A stretch of DNA of 64,000 nt from CBDCZY01 sp965224745 (GCA_965224745.1 CBDCZY010000002.1:806001-870000), one strand, 5' to 3'; positions 1 through 8,425 are shown, counted from the first letter of the stretch. Program-made: numbers and translations. Notes: generated from the sequence alone by a model not told the origin.

Positions 1-110
1 TATCTACCTTTAAATACAAAAAGACTCCCAGCAGCACTACCAATAATTCCATATCTATGGATTGCTTTACTAATATCGTCAACAGAACCTGCTCCACCCA
101 ATACATCTAC
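1..110 (-). pseudogene. HisF-like cyclase fragment (5'-truncated, runs off window)
   Basis: The minus strand is open from base 110 to the window edge and reads VDVLGGAGSVDDISKAI, then a GSAAGSLFVFKGR stretch. This is the C-terminal phosphate-binding part of a HisF-type TIM barrel. The AAGSLFVFKG form is typical of the HisF homologues found in surface-sugar amidotransferase clusters (WbuZ/WbpI-neighbour type), not of histidine operons. A stop codon lies directly upstream in frame (111-113), so the N-terminal four fifths is missing. It lies on the same strand as the polysaccharide operon further right and is probably a remnant of it. The family call is from motif recognition. Confidence 0.6.
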
Positions 111-143
111 TCAAGGGGGTTTCTAATGCTGTTTAACAATACA

Positions 144-530
144 CTACCATACAACCTTTACAGGGTATTCATGAATCAAAGGGTCACAAGTCAGTATTGT
201 CATACTTTCTTCTATTGCCTGACAGATCAACATACGATCAAACGGATCTTTATGCAGATCAGGCAAATGACTTAAATGTTGAATAGCATTTTCATGAAGG
301 CTAAGTGATGTAATCTTATGTATTTGTCGTTGGAGGGGAATATATTCATGAGGAGGTTTCGGGAGTGGCAATTTACCAAGCTTATATTTAACGGTTATTT
401 CCCATAATGAAATTGAACTCAGGTAAACATCACTTTGTGGTGATTGAAATAACTCTTTAGCAGTCGAGCTCAGCCGAACATCATCGGTAATAAGCCAAAG
501 AAAAGTACAGGTATCCAACAATAAAAGCAT
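144..530 (-). CDS. PIN-domain toxin (VapC-like) of a Phd/PIN pair
   Basis: Small PIN-fold ribonuclease of about 128 residues, the toxin half of a type II toxin-antitoxin pair. Acidic active-site candidates are D6 (LLLLDTCTF), E44 (SLWEITVKYK) and D95/D98 (DPFDRMLICQA). This is the PIN subgroup paired with Phd antitoxins. I chose the ATG at 530. A TTG two codons earlier overlaps the antitoxin stop and would add only two residues. The antitoxin gene ends at 533, so the two are translationally linked. A second pair of the same type, with the same DPFDR motif, lies on the plus strand at 17982-18607. RNA cleavage is the family role and is not shown here. Confidence 0.85.
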   Translation of the reverse strand: MLLLLDTCTFLWLITDDVRLSSTAKELFQSPQSDVYLSSISLWEITVKYKLGKLPLPKPPHEYIPLQRQIHKITSLSLHENAIQHLSHLPDLHKDPFDRMLICQAIEESMTILTCDPLIHEYPVKVVW

Positions 531-532
531 GA

Positions 533-772
533 TCAATGCCCATTAAAGGTATCGATCATATCTTCTGGTAATGGGTCAAAGAATCTATCGGTCACTATAA
601 ATTCCCCTTTGGCAAGTCCAACCGGGCGTTTATTATTTAAAGGGATAGGTAAACCTCGTAATTCTGCAATGGGAATATTGCGCTTACATATCAAGATACG
701 TTCACCTGCCGCTACTCGCTCTAAATATTTAGATAGATGAGTTTTTACTTCATGAATGTTCAAATATAACAT
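533..772 (-). CDS. Phd/YefM-family antitoxin
   Basis: 79-residue antitoxin. The N-terminal half (NIHEVKTHLSKYLERVAAGE, then ILICKRNIPIAEL) is the Phd/YefM DNA-binding fold that usually represses its own promoter. The C-terminal half (GEFIVTDRFFDPLPEDMID) is the flexible toxin-neutralising tail, which typically ends in a DPLPED-like motif. It is upstream of and abuts the PIN toxin at 144-530. The region upstream of its start (773-830) is AT-rich with short interrupted repeats that could hold promoter and operator, but I cannot delimit them. The closest relative in the window is 17982-18215. Confidence 0.85.
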   Translation of the reverse strand: MLYLNIHEVKTHLSKYLERVAAGERILICKRNIPIAELRGLPIPLNNKRPVGLAKGEFIVTDRFFDPLPEDMIDTFNGH

Positions 773-1234
773 GGTTATATTATAGGTCTAGTTGTTAGTC
801 AAGTACTAAGTCTATAAAGAAGAAAGAGACGTGTCAAGTCTAGTCTGAACTAATACAGATTATAGGCTGTCAGATACCGCGAACCTGTCTTCATTATTCA
901 TGCAGATAAAGCCTTTCTGCTTATAAAACCACATATAAACTTTAATCCGTTCGTCCTGTGCGGTTGATTTCCACAGGAATACCGGTCGCAATGACTTGAT
1001 CAACGACTTTGAATAACTGTTGCATTAAAACAGTTAACGACATGGACATGATATAAACCTCAAAAAATCACAGTACATGTATTGTAATAAGTACAGTACC
1101 TACTTACAACACTATACTACCTACCAATAAAACCTCTCAGGCTTTTATTGAACTGAAACAGTAATAATTGAGTCGCTTCAATTGTCTTAAAACCAACCCC
1201 TTTTCTTATGTATTAAAAATTACGCGTAACAACA
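773..1234. other. Intergenic stretch with an antitoxin remnant
   Basis: About 460 bases between the Phd/PIN pair and the Uma2 gene. The only interpretable content is the short antitoxin-like fragment at 942-1049, listed separately. The rest is AT-rich with no gene that I can support. Confidence 0.4.
942..1049 (-). pseudogene. Truncated Phd-type antitoxin remnant
   Basis: A 35-codon reading frame contains QQLFKVVDQVIATGIPVEIN followed by RTGRTD and a stop. This matches the central segment of Phd/YefM antitoxins, in which a V-I-x-T-G-x-P-x-E-I core precedes a long toxin-binding tail. The tail is missing and no toxin frame follows. A decayed antitoxin is the best reading, though a short standalone frame cannot be excluded. 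Confidence 0.4.
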
Positions 1235-1777
1235 TCAACGCCGCCAAATCCTGGAAAAATCCAAATCAATTTGACAGGGGATTAAATCAAAACCACAAAT
1301 CTCTTTGCTAAAGTCCCCCACCTTTTGAAACGACCCATCCACATTTTTATACACTTTAGAGACTTGTTTATCTGGATAGACCAGCACATAAAACAAAACA
1401 CCTTCACTTTGATAAAGCTCAAACTTCAATAATTCATCACGCTTAATGCTTGAAGGCGATACAACTTCAAAAATAATCGAGGGTGTTCTTGTAATTTTTT
1501 CTTCAGGTTCATAACAAATGACCATGCAATCCGGCTTAACAACCGTATTGCCAGATACTTCCCAGTCCGTTTCTACTAAAGAATAACAATGACCACATTG
1601 ATCATGTTTGTCGTCCAGATGTCCTTTTAACTGGGTAACCAGATTCACACAAATTAATTGATGCGTCACCGAAGGAGAAGGAGACATGGCATAGGGCATT
1701 CCTGTTATCAACTCCCAATCGCCTTCCCATTGCTCGTAATCTTTTACTGAATAATACTCTTGATATGCTTGAGTCAT
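1235..1777 (-). CDS. Uma2-family (DUF820) putative endonuclease
   Basis: 180 residues, the usual Uma2 length. The Uma2 core is visible: a WELITGMPYAMSPSPS N-terminal segment, the PD of the PD-(D/E)XK site in VVKPDCMVIC (D83) and the catalytic acid in IIFEVVSPSS (E104), followed by the conserved KFELYQSEGVLFYVLVYPD helix-strand. Uma2 proteins belong to the restriction-endonuclease-like fold. They are massively multiplied in cyanobacteria and some methanotrophs, and their role is unknown. Its closest relative here is 25202-25747 (same YTYDDYVQWEG-type start). Two more distant ones are at 17293 and 30598. It is monocistronic, with a gap on both sides. Confidence 0.85.
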   Translation of the reverse strand: MTQAYQEYYSVKDYEQWEGDWELITGMPYAMSPSPSVTHQLICVNLVTQLKGHLDDKHDQCGHCYSLVETDWEVSGNTVVKPDCMVICYEPEEKITRTPSIIFEVVSPSSIKRDELLKFELYQSEGVLFYVLVYPDKQVSKVYKNVDGSFQKVGDFSKEICGFDLIPCQIDLDFSRIWRR

Positions 1778-1933
1778 GATTTACAACTCGCCTCAATTTA
1801 ACTTAAAAAAAGCACCAAATTTAACGCCAAGTTCAAATGACTATCAACAAATCATTGGTTGTTTTTGGCAATGGTGACCTCCTTTTTCTTTTCAAAACTT
1901 GAAGACCACAGAGGATGTGTAACCGGCTATAAG

Positions 1934-2176
1934 TCATGTTGTTTTGTTAAATGCTTCTAGTATTTGCGTTGTTACTTGTAATTTTTCAATTTCTGATAAC
2001 TCTTCCTCTGCTGACTCAATCATACATGCTATTTGCTCTTCTAGCTCAAGCATCGAACAATTTGTCTTGATTGTAATACTGACTTTTAATTCTCCATCTT
2101 CTCGATAAATTAATGGTTTTTCCATGATGTTTAATAAAGAAAGTAAAATTTTAAGAAAACCTAACCAATCATTCAA
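1934..2176 (-). CDS. Small acidic hypothetical protein
   Basis: 80 residues, or 63 from an internal ATG at 2125 (MEKPLIYREDGELKVSITIK), which is where the conserved-looking part begins. The C-terminal half is acidic and helical, rich in E, L and I. I do not recognise a family. The pattern of a short beta start followed by an amphipathic helix resembles N-terminal segments of some transposases, so a remnant is possible. No clear ribosome binding site precedes either start. It is flanked by non-coding DNA and decayed genes. Confidence 0.35.
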   Translation of the reverse strand: MNDWLGFLKILLSLLNIMEKPLIYREDGELKVSITIKTNCSMLELEEQIACMIESAEEELSEIEKLQVTTQILEAFNKTT

Positions 2177-2293
2177 TTAACTTGCCAATCATTACCTGAA
2201 AAACGACTAGCGTAAACACGATTTTGAAATGGTAAGGTCCTGTTTTTATTAATTTACCGCCAGCCTTAATATTTTCTGTCAGCTGAATGAAAC

Positions 2294-2588
2294 CTAGTAA
2301 ATTACGCCACGTGTGTCTATCAGTATCTTTTCTTGCAAATCAGACGCTTTTAATACAGTTTCTAACGCATGAGCCAGACCTTGTCCAATATATCCAGCGA
2401 CACATTTATTATTGAGTCCTAACCCCCTGAACAGGGTTGGACCTTTGGACCGAGGTTGAAAGCGTGAGAGTTCAACACCATTAGTCACCACACTAATTTT
2501 GTCGCATCAATTCCTCTTTCGACCATAACCCGATTAATTGAATTGGTCACAGTCACAATGTGAGTCGCTTTGCGATTAGAAACATTTC
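2294..2588 (-). pseudogene. WbuB-like glycosyltransferase fragment, frameshifted
   Basis: Two minus-strand frames join into the middle of a GT4 glycosyltransferase. SNRKATHIVTVTNSINRVMV and ERGIDATKLV come first, then after an apparent 2-base insertion near 2490 TNGVELSRFQPRSKGP and CVAGYIGQGLAHALETVL. The TNGV-D/E-xxRF and YIGxxGLAHALET motifs are characteristic of WcaI/WbuB-type transferases. Both ends of the protein are missing. The intact WbuB-like gene at 5236-6432 is a different sequence. This is a relic of a larger polysaccharide locus. Confidence 0.7.
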
Positions 2589-2622
2589 GATTTTTGATGT
2601 GGGTGTTATATTATTTGAGCAC

Positions 2623-3024
2623 TTATTTAGACAACCAATTTTCTACAGAAAGGTCAGGCACTCGATTAAATTCTTGAACATTATTCGTAACCATTACAGT
2701 TTTCAGACTTTGGGCATGAGCAGCAATTAAAAGATCATTATTACCGATTGATGTACCCTGCTTTTTTAGTAGTGCTCTAATAGAACCATAATGTCTAGCA
2801 GCATCTTCTCCCCAAGGTTCAATGAGTAGCCTTACTGTGAAAATATCAAGCTGTTTCCAGCGTGCTTTTCTCATGGAGATATCGCCATTCTCAATGCCGA
2901 AACATAGCTCACCGTAGGTTACAGAATAAATGCAAATATTTTTTGTAGCCTTGAATTTATACCGTAGTTTGTCGGAGTGGTTTTTCAAAACATAAATGCA
3001 TATATTGGTATCAAGCATATACAT
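2623..3024 (-). CDS. vapC: VapC-type PIN toxin
   Basis: 133 residues, typical VapC/MvpA length. The N-terminus MYMLDTNICIYVLK carries D5, E39 sits in SVTYGELCFGI, and D97 in IGNNDLLIAAHA completes the PIN acidic site. Members of this branch cleave RNA such as initiator tRNA in the well-studied homologues; that target is not testable here. Its ATG shares one base with the antitoxin stop (TAATG, base 3024), so the two genes are translationally coupled. A VagC/VapB antitoxin gene lies immediately upstream. Confidence 0.9.
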   Translation of the reverse strand: MYMLDTNICIYVLKNHSDKLRYKFKATKNICIYSVTYGELCFGIENGDISMRKARWKQLDIFTVRLLIEPWGEDAARHYGSIRALLKKQGTSIGNNDLLIAAHAQSLKTVMVTNNVQEFNRVPDLSVENWLSK

Positions 3025-3266
3025 TAATCAAAATCTCGCTCTTGTGGCTGGGTATCAAGCCTGTCTTTTAAAAAATCATCATCAAAGGCAGGTTTAGAAT
3101 CGAAAAATTCATCCCAATTTGGTCTTTTTTCAGAAATAATAATATTTTGGCCTTGTCTTGAAATATAAACTTCGTCAGTATCAAAACGAAACTCTTTAGG
3201 TAAACGCACGGCTTGGCTTCGGCCATTCATGAATATTTTGGCTACTTTGGCTACTTTGGTCTCCAT
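3024..3266 (-). CDS. vapB: VapB/VagC-type antitoxin (AbrB fold)
   Basis: 80 residues. The N-terminus KVAKIFMNGRSQAVRLPKEF is the swapped-hairpin SpoVT-AbrB DNA-binding fold of VagC/VapB antitoxins. The acidic, aromatic C-terminal tail (NWDEFFDSKPAFDDDF) is the toxin-binding part. It overlaps the vapC start by one base. An 8-2-8 palindrome at 3284-3301, just upstream of the start, is a good candidate for its own operator. Confidence 0.9.
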   Translation of the reverse strand: METKVAKVAKIFMNGRSQAVRLPKEFRFDTDEVYISRQGQNIIISEKRPNWDEFFDSKPAFDDDFLKDRLDTQPQERDFD

Positions 3267-3283
3267 AAGTGTTCTCTCATGTA

Positions 3284-3301
3284 ATATACTTAAAAGTATA
3301 T
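3284..3301. promoter_or_regulatory. Palindromic candidate VapB operator
   Basis: Perfect inverted repeat ATATACTT-AA-AAGTATAT located 18-35 bases upstream of the vapB start codon. AbrB-fold antitoxins bind such palindromes over their own promoters. The palindrome is seen directly, and the role is inferred from position. Confidence 0.5.
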
Positions 3302-3539
3302 ATCCAATAGAGAAAAAAGCAAGGGGTTTTTAATCCACTGAAATTAAAAGAAAAATATAACCGGCATGGTTAGGTTTAAGTTTTGCAATGTCTGACTGAC
3401 AGCAGAGTATGAGAAAAAGGACACAAGAGATAGGTAAGATGAAGAGCAATCGCGGTAGGATTTAGCTCTCTGAAATGCTGGGTTCGTGTAACAAAGCCTT
3501 GAGTTCACTTGAAAACAGGAATCCCTTGGCTGTTTCTGC

Positions 3540-3647
3540 CTAGTAGAAGAGATTGATCCCCCAACCATCTGAAACTAATTCATGATCTGGATCATCTTTA
3601 TCCATATAGGCATACCATGCTCCTGTATCAACCAAAACATTCTTCAT
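3540..3647 (-). pseudogene. Truncated PIN-domain toxin
   Basis: A 35-codon frame beginning MKNVLVDTGAWYAYMDKDD is the N-terminus of a PIN toxin, including its first catalytic aspartate (VDTGAW). It stops after GWGINLFY, about 100 residues short. Its ATG overlaps the stop of the antitoxin frame at 3644-3904 in an ATGA junction, as in intact operons. Nothing to the left restores the rest. Confidence 0.65.
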
Positions 3648-3904
3648 GATGGCTTATCATTCCAGCGACTTTCAAGCTTATAAAGCGGGTTATTGTGATC
3701 TTTGCCATTAACTTCCCCTTTGCCAGAAACAATGCCTTTGAGCTGTTGTAAAGAATTAACACTCAAATCATCAGACGGTAGATCAGGCACATGCTTGTCC
3801 AACAAGTCTCGAATAATTGCCGAGATACTTTGCTTCTTATTTAGTGCATAGCGATGTCATTTGTGATATTGCTTTTCTTCAAGAAATATCTGTGTTCTGT
3901 GCAT
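3644..3904 (-). pseudogene. Ribbon-helix-helix antitoxin with in-frame stop
   Basis: The frame starts MHRTQIFLEEKQYHK, hits TGA at codon 16, and continues with ALNKKQSISAIIRDLLDKHV and a tail NNPLYKLESRWNDKPS. This is the layout of CopG/RHH antitoxins paired with PIN toxins. The premature stop and the truncated partner downstream make it a dead pair. Sequencing error at the TGA would rescue only the antitoxin. Confidence 0.6.
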
Positions 3905-3959
3905 GATTCTATGCTCCGGCATTACTAATCTAGTATTGTTAACGTTCCGTTTTTAAACC

Positions 3960-4691
3960 TCATGGAAAAATGGGTTTCAGGAAAAAACTATCACGACGAC
4001 AATTTTTTATGAGGAGTAAACGTCTTGGTAATGAAACGTATTCTTCTTTACCTAATTTCGTTTCAACAATCTCAAAACCTAATGAAGTAAAAACTGTACA
4101 CCATTCTTCATGAGACCTAAATCGTACGCCTACCCCAAAAGTATTTGCTTTTAAAGATGGAATTAATTTAGCTACAAATTTACATAGATAAGATAAAACT
4201 GAATTACTCGTTATCTGATAAATAAGCCAACCAGAAACATTGCTAAAAATGAACGACTCATATATATATTCATTTATAAAGATTGCATGTACAGTTGGAT
4301 GCCAAATAGACAATGCATGCTTCTGCATGTTGAGTGTTTTTTGTTCCGATGCTCCAACCAAATGGTGAAGAATTAAATTAAAACACACTATATATTCATC
4401 GCCAACTATATTTGGGCTGAGTGCATCCTGGCAAATAGCGTCGATCCCCTCTTGTTTACATTTTTCAATCGATTTAACATCCGAATCGAGGACACTTACA
4501 TTCAGATTTAAACGATTTTGGAGTGCCTTAACGAAAAACCCACAACCACCACCAATATCAACAACTCTTTCTAAGGATGGAGAAAACGAAGTTCCTAAAA
4601 GAGTTATAAAGTCTTCCACTTGACTTTTTACAAAATCATCATGATAGAAGTTTTCTATTTGATCTTTAGACAATAATTTTTGCATGGCCAA
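3960..4691 (-). CDS. Class I SAM-dependent methyltransferase
   Basis: 243 residues. The glycine-rich SAM-binding loop is seen in RVVDIGGGCGFFVKAL (D45 to G51), followed by an acidic end of strand 2 (VSVLDSDVKSIEKC) and the motif IV-like region CFNLILHHLVG. The substrate is not identifiable. The fold and loop fit small-molecule or sugar methyltransferases. It is the last gene on the minus strand after the polysaccharide operon but lies about 540 bases beyond wbuB, so co-transcription is uncertain. Confidence 0.75.
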   Translation of the reverse strand: MAMQKLLSKDQIENFYHDDFVKSQVEDFITLLGTSFSPSLERVVDIGGGCGFFVKALQNRLNLNVSVLDSDVKSIEKCKQEGIDAICQDALSPNIVGDEYIVCFNLILHHLVGASEQKTLNMQKHALSIWHPTVHAIFINEYIYESFIFSNVSGWLIYQITSNSVLSYLCKFVAKLIPSLKANTFGVGVRFRSHEEWCTVFTSLGFEIVETKLGKEEYVSLPRRLLLIKNCRRDSFFLKPIFP

Positions 4692-5235
4692 TCCTTATCT
4701 CGACATTTAGTAAGTACTACGCTGGCTATGCGCCATTAAACATTAAAATCTTCCTAACTCAAGCGCGGAGTTTCTGTAGCTGATTGAAACTACTGTTCAC
4801 AATCAACACACCGACAATCTAAGGAGTTGGGCAAGTTATGATCTGCTACTCGAATAAAATGAAATTACGCATAAAAAGTCAAGTAAATCAGTAATTTAAG
4901 ATACAAAAGCAATATAACAAGATAAAAAACGCTGATTTATCACATGTATTTAACCCATCTAGGATGGATTTACTCTCGATTGCAATTTTTACAAAAAGTC
5001 TTACATTAAAATATTTATAAAACCTTTTCTACATGAACATACATTAGTTTCTTACTTTTAAAATCTTATACAATAAGTCAAAGAAATTTTTCACGCTGCG
5101 TTCGAACCAAGTGATGGTATCACTTACGAAAGGGTTCATGATAATCTCCTCGATATGACGAGTTACCTATCTTATGGAGAGAATACCAAACCCTTTTTGG
5201 TTCTGGCTATACCAGGTTAAGAAAAGTCAAAAAAA
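4692..5235. other. Intergenic region holding one small reading frame
   Basis: 544 AT-rich bases between the methyltransferase and the WbuB-like gene. The only supported content is the 31-codon frame at 5044-5139, listed separately. No terminator hairpin with a U-tract was recognised. Confidence 0.4.
5044..5139 (-). CDS. Candidate 31-residue small protein
   Basis: The frame begins MNPFVSDTITWFERSVKNFF and ends KILKVRN. It has a strong ribosome binding site (CGAGGAG, about 6 bases before the ATG). The peptide is amphipathic and aromatic-rich, with a basic end. It lies downstream of wbuB on the same strand and could be the last gene of the polysaccharide transcript. I do not recognise a family. 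It is supported only by the start signal and composition. Confidence 0.4.
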   Translation of the reverse strand: MNPFVSDTITWFERSVKNFFDLLYKILKVRN

Positions 5236-6432
5236 CTAATGCTTAATTTCAATATTCTCCAGTATTTTTGCTGCTGCCGCCTCTACCGAAAAGCTCTTCT
5301 CAAGTAATCTACGCGCATTCTTACCCATCTCATTTCTAAAGCCCTCGTCAAATAACAACTTTAATGCATTCTCGTACAACATCTTATCCTCACCATTAAT
5401 AGTAACAAGTCCCGCTTTACCCTCTTCCACAATATGCTTTAGATCATTACCCTCATTAATACTGCCTAAAATAGGAAGCTCCTGCACCATATACCCCAAA
5501 AGTTTACCTGGAAAATTGTGGGTGCTATGGTCTTTATGAAGAGTAAAAAGACCAATGTCAAACTCAGCAAGCATTTGTTTGAACTCCTCTTGAGATACAG
5601 AAGGGAGCAGAGTAATATTAGTCAGTTGTTCTTGCACCATTGCATTTTGGACTAATTCAACCTCATCTCCAGCGCCTACTAAAACAAAATGAGCTAGCGA
5701 TTCATTACGCATGTTTTTAGCAAGTCTGACAATATTCATCATATCCTGTGCAGGCCCGATATTGCCACCATAAAAGTAGATAACCTTTCCGTCAAGTCCT
5801 AATGTTTTTCTATATCGCCCATTAGATTCAACCGGTGTATTTGACGCCCAGTTATAAAGTACCTCAAGTTGTTTTGTTGAATCAGCAGTTCCTTTAAACC
5901 ACTCCAGATTTTTTACAGACATTAGTCCTATGATATCAGCAGCCATAAAGTTCTTTTCTTCAAAATATCGGAAATATTTTTCTATAACTGAGCCTTTTTT
6001 AATCAGTCCATGATCAACTGCCCATTGAGGGAAAAAATCACGTAAAATAAGATAGCTAGAAACATTCCAGAGTTTTTTGAGGTGATATACCAAACCACCC
6101 CAGAAGATAGTAGGAGAATAAAAAATAATTAAATCATGTGGATTATTCTGAAAATAGAGTTTAAAACGTTTCCAAGCATAATAAGACAAAAAAGTTTCAT
6201 TTATAGCCCTTTTGATTTTCCCTACATTTTTAATTTCGCCACTCCTAAATCGACAAACGGTTATACCATCCAATTTACTTATTTTCGTTTTTGCTATCAA
6301 TTTAGGTGACGGAGTGATGACGGTCACCTCATGCTCTTGCTTTAATAATTCACAAGCAAGTTCATGCATCATCTTAGCGCCGACTTTAATGCTGTCAGGT
6401 AAATAGTCATCAATAATGAGACAAATTTTCAT
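5236..6432 (-). CDS. wbuB: WbuB-like GT4 glycosyltransferase
   Basis: 398 residues, full length for WbuB/FnlL-type retaining glycosyltransferases (GT4, GT-B fold). N-terminal acceptor domain: DDYLPDSIKVGAKMMHELAC and FYSPTIFWGGLVYHLKKLWN. C-terminal donor domain: VIYFYGGNIGPAQDMMNIVR, then GLFTLHKDHSTHNFPGKLLG and LLEKSFSVEAAAAKIL. In E. coli O-antigen loci WbuB follows the L-FucNAc or L-QuiNAc genes and transfers that sugar. Here too it directly follows the reductase gene, 3 bases away. It probably adds the deoxy-amino sugar made by the three enzymes upstream, at the cytoplasmic face on an undecaprenyl-linked unit. Confidence 0.8.
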   Translation of the reverse strand: MKICLIIDDYLPDSIKVGAKMMHELACELLKQEHEVTVITPSPKLIAKTKISKLDGITVCRFRSGEIKNVGKIKRAINETFLSYYAWKRFKLYFQNNPHDLIIFYSPTIFWGGLVYHLKKLWNVSSYLILRDFFPQWAVDHGLIKKGSVIEKYFRYFEEKNFMAADIIGLMSVKNLEWFKGTADSTKQLEVLYNWASNTPVESNGRYRKTLGLDGKVIYFYGGNIGPAQDMMNIVRLAKNMRNESLAHFVLVGAGDEVELVQNAMVQEQLTNITLLPSVSQEEFKQMLAEFDIGLFTLHKDHSTHNFPGKLLGYMVQELPILGSINEGNDLKHIVEEGKAGLVTINGEDKMLYENALKLLFDEGFRNEMGKNARRLLEKSFSVEAAAAKILENIEIKH

Positions 6433-6435
6433 ACA

Positions 6436-7296
6436 CTATTGACCATAGGAATAATATTCAGTATGTTTATCCATCCATTCCTTAAGCTCTCCTAGCATTT
6501 TTCCATAGTCGGGAGCCGGATACACAAAGTCACAACGAGTACAAACCAAGCTTTTATCAACGTTATAATCTTCAAATACCTTAACTTCAATATCTTTATT
6601 CCATATTTTTGCTAGTGTTTTAAGAAGGTTATACTTTGATACTTTTTCTGTAGGGCACAGATGATATACACCCGTTATATTTTGTTTAATCGTTTCATCT
6701 GTTGCTTTTGCCAACTCCAAAGTTGTTACACCAGACCAATATGCTTTTGAATAACCATTAATCGAACCATGTTGTTTAAAAAACCAATCAATCAGTCCTG
6801 TGCCACTATCTTTTAGTTCCGGGCCAATAATAGATGTCCGAATAGTCAAATCAGTCTCATTATCTACTTCACCCAGTGCTTTTGTTCGGGCATAATTATC
6901 GTCACCATCTCTAAAAGAATCTTCTTTATACTGCCCCTGTTTTCCAGAAAACACACAGTCAGTACTTATATGAATAAGCTTATAATTTATTTTTCTACCA
7001 ATTTCAGAAAGAAAATGAGGAAGATAACTGTTTAAGAGAATAGCATTTGAAATATTATTTTTCGATTGAGAGACCAACACACCAATACAATTCACAACAT
7101 AATCAGGTGCAATTGTCTTAAGATGCTCTTTTAAGACTTCAAAATTAGTAACATCCATAACAGCGTTAACAAACCTTCCTTTTTGACGAGCAATTCCATA
7201 AACTTCATAATGACCAGTCGAATAAAGATATTCAGCAATTATATGTCCGGCCATTCCCAATGACCCAAGCACTACAACCTTTTTTAAGTCGTTCAT
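6436..7296 (-). CDS. RmlD-like NAD(P)-dependent sugar-nucleotide reductase
   Basis: About 286 residues from the ATG at 7296, two bases after the epimerase stop. A longer frame starting at 7347 would overlap the epimerase and adds an unrelated hydrophobic stretch. Rossmann motif VVVLGSLGMAGHIIAEYL, then HISTDCVFSGKQGQY and the YxxxK pair in NYARTKALGE. FnlB/CapF, the reductase of the L-FucNAc route, carries an extra C-terminal cupin. That domain is absent here, which fits the RmlD-like WbvR/QnlA reductases of UDP-L-QuiNAc (L-RhaNAc) synthesis better. The product sugar is therefore inferred. Confidence 0.75.
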   Translation of the reverse strand: MNDLKKVVVLGSLGMAGHIIAEYLYSTGHYEVYGIARQKGRFVNAVMDVTNFEVLKEHLKTIAPDYVVNCIGVLVSQSKNNISNAILLNSYLPHFLSEIGRKINYKLIHISTDCVFSGKQGQYKEDSFRDGDDNYARTKALGEVDNETDLTIRTSIIGPELKDSGTGLIDWFFKQHGSINGYSKAYWSGVTTLELAKATDETIKQNITGVYHLCPTEKVSKYNLLKTLAKIWNKDIEVKVFEDYNVDKSLVCTRCDFVYPAPDYGKMLGELKEWMDKHTEYYSYGQ

Positions 7297-7297
7297 T

Positions 7298-8425
7298 TCA
7301 ATAGACTTTCCAAACCGTACGATTAATATAATCAATATAACTAACAATAATTCTAACTACTTTTTTAGATACATTATAAGCTTTATAATCCTCTACCATA
7401 TGAACTACATTATGATTTTCCCGCCATTGTTTTGTTACAATTTCAATGGCGCTAAGAATATCATCACTTTTTAACCCAGACATAATCAATGTGCCTTCAT
7501 CCATACCCTCTGGACGCTCATGCGCTTGACGAATAGTTATTGCAGGAAATCCAAGAATAGCAGACTCTTCTGTGATCGTACCGCTATCAGACACTGCACA
7601 ATAAGCATTCTTCTGTAATGCGATATAATCAAAAAAACCGAGTGGTTTCATAAATTCAATTAGAGAATTAAATTCTTTCGTCTTAATCGCTTTAAGCTTG
7701 TTTCTTGTTCGTGGATGCGTAGAAACAATGACACGTTTACCATACGTCTCAGCCATTTTATTCAGTGATTCCAACAAATCACTAAAATTTTTCTCTGAAT
7801 CTATATTCTCTTCTCTATGTGTACTAACAACAAAAAATTCTTTTTCACTAAGCGCAAGACGTTCAAGAACCGTTGAGTTATCGATTTCTTCTTTATAAAA
7901 ATCTAAAACCTCACGCATTGATGAGCCTGTTTTGATAACAGTTTCCGCTCGTATTCCTTCAGCAATAAGATATCGTCTAGCATGTTCTGTTAATATCATA
8001 TTAATATCACTTAACTGATCAACTATCTTACGATTAATCTCTTCGGGAACTCTCTGGTCGAAACAGCGGTTTCCTGCTTCCATATGAAATACAGGAATTT
8101 TACGACGTTTGGCTGAGATAACAGAAAGGCAGCTATTAGTGTCCCCATATAATAAGACTGCATCAGGCTTAACCTCTGCTAACAAAGCATCAGACTTCAT
8201 GATGACATTACCAATGGTTTCAGCAGGATTTTCGCCAGCGGCATTCAAAAAATAATCAGGCTTTTTAATACCCATCTCATTAAAGAAAACCTGATTAAGC
8301 TCATAGTCATAATTTTGTCCACTATGAACTAAAATATGATCGGTAAATTTTTCTAATTCGGCAATAACACGGCTAAGTTTGATGATTTCTGGACGTGTCC
8401 CTACAATGGTCATCACTTTTTTCAT
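7298..8425 (-). CDS. Non-hydrolysing UDP-sugar C2-epimerase (WbjD/FnlC type)
   Basis: 375 residues, the length of WecB-fold epimerases. Motifs: GTRPEIIKLSRVIAELEK, the Asp in LLYGDTNSCLSVISAKR, PVFHMEAGNRCFDQRVPEE, VVSTHREENI, and SDSGTITEESAILGFPAIT. Homologues of this branch invert C2 of UDP-2-acetamido-2,6-dideoxy-L-talose or L-mannose to give UDP-L-FucNAc or UDP-L-QuiNAc. It overlaps the dehydratase gene by 4 bases upstream and is followed 2 bases later by the reductase, so the three are one translational block. It is clearly distinct from the WecB at 23768-24919. Confidence 0.85.
   Translation of the reverse strand: MKKVMTIVGTRPEIIKLSRVIAELEKFTDHILVHSGQNYDYELNQVFFNEMGIKKPDYFLNAAGENPAETIGNVIMKSDALLAEVKPDAVLLYGDTNSCLSVISAKRRKIPVFHMEAGNRCFDQRVPEEINRKIVDQLSDINMILTEHARRYLIAEGIRAETVIKTGSSMREVLDFYKEEIDNSTVLERLALSEKEFFVVSTHREENIDSEKNFSDLLESLNKMAETYGKRVIVSTHPRTRNKLKAIKTKEFNSLIEFMKPLGFFDYIALQKNAYCAVSDSGTITEESAILGFPAITIRQAHERPEGMDEGTLIMSGLKSDDILSAIEIVTKQWRENHNVVHMVEDYKAYNVSKKVVRIIVSYIDYINRTVWKVY

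Noticed and set aside
3344..3568. 74-codon minus-strand frame
   Set aside because: No start signal, Ser/Phe-rich composition, and it overlaps the end of the truncated PIN toxin frame, which is the better explanation.
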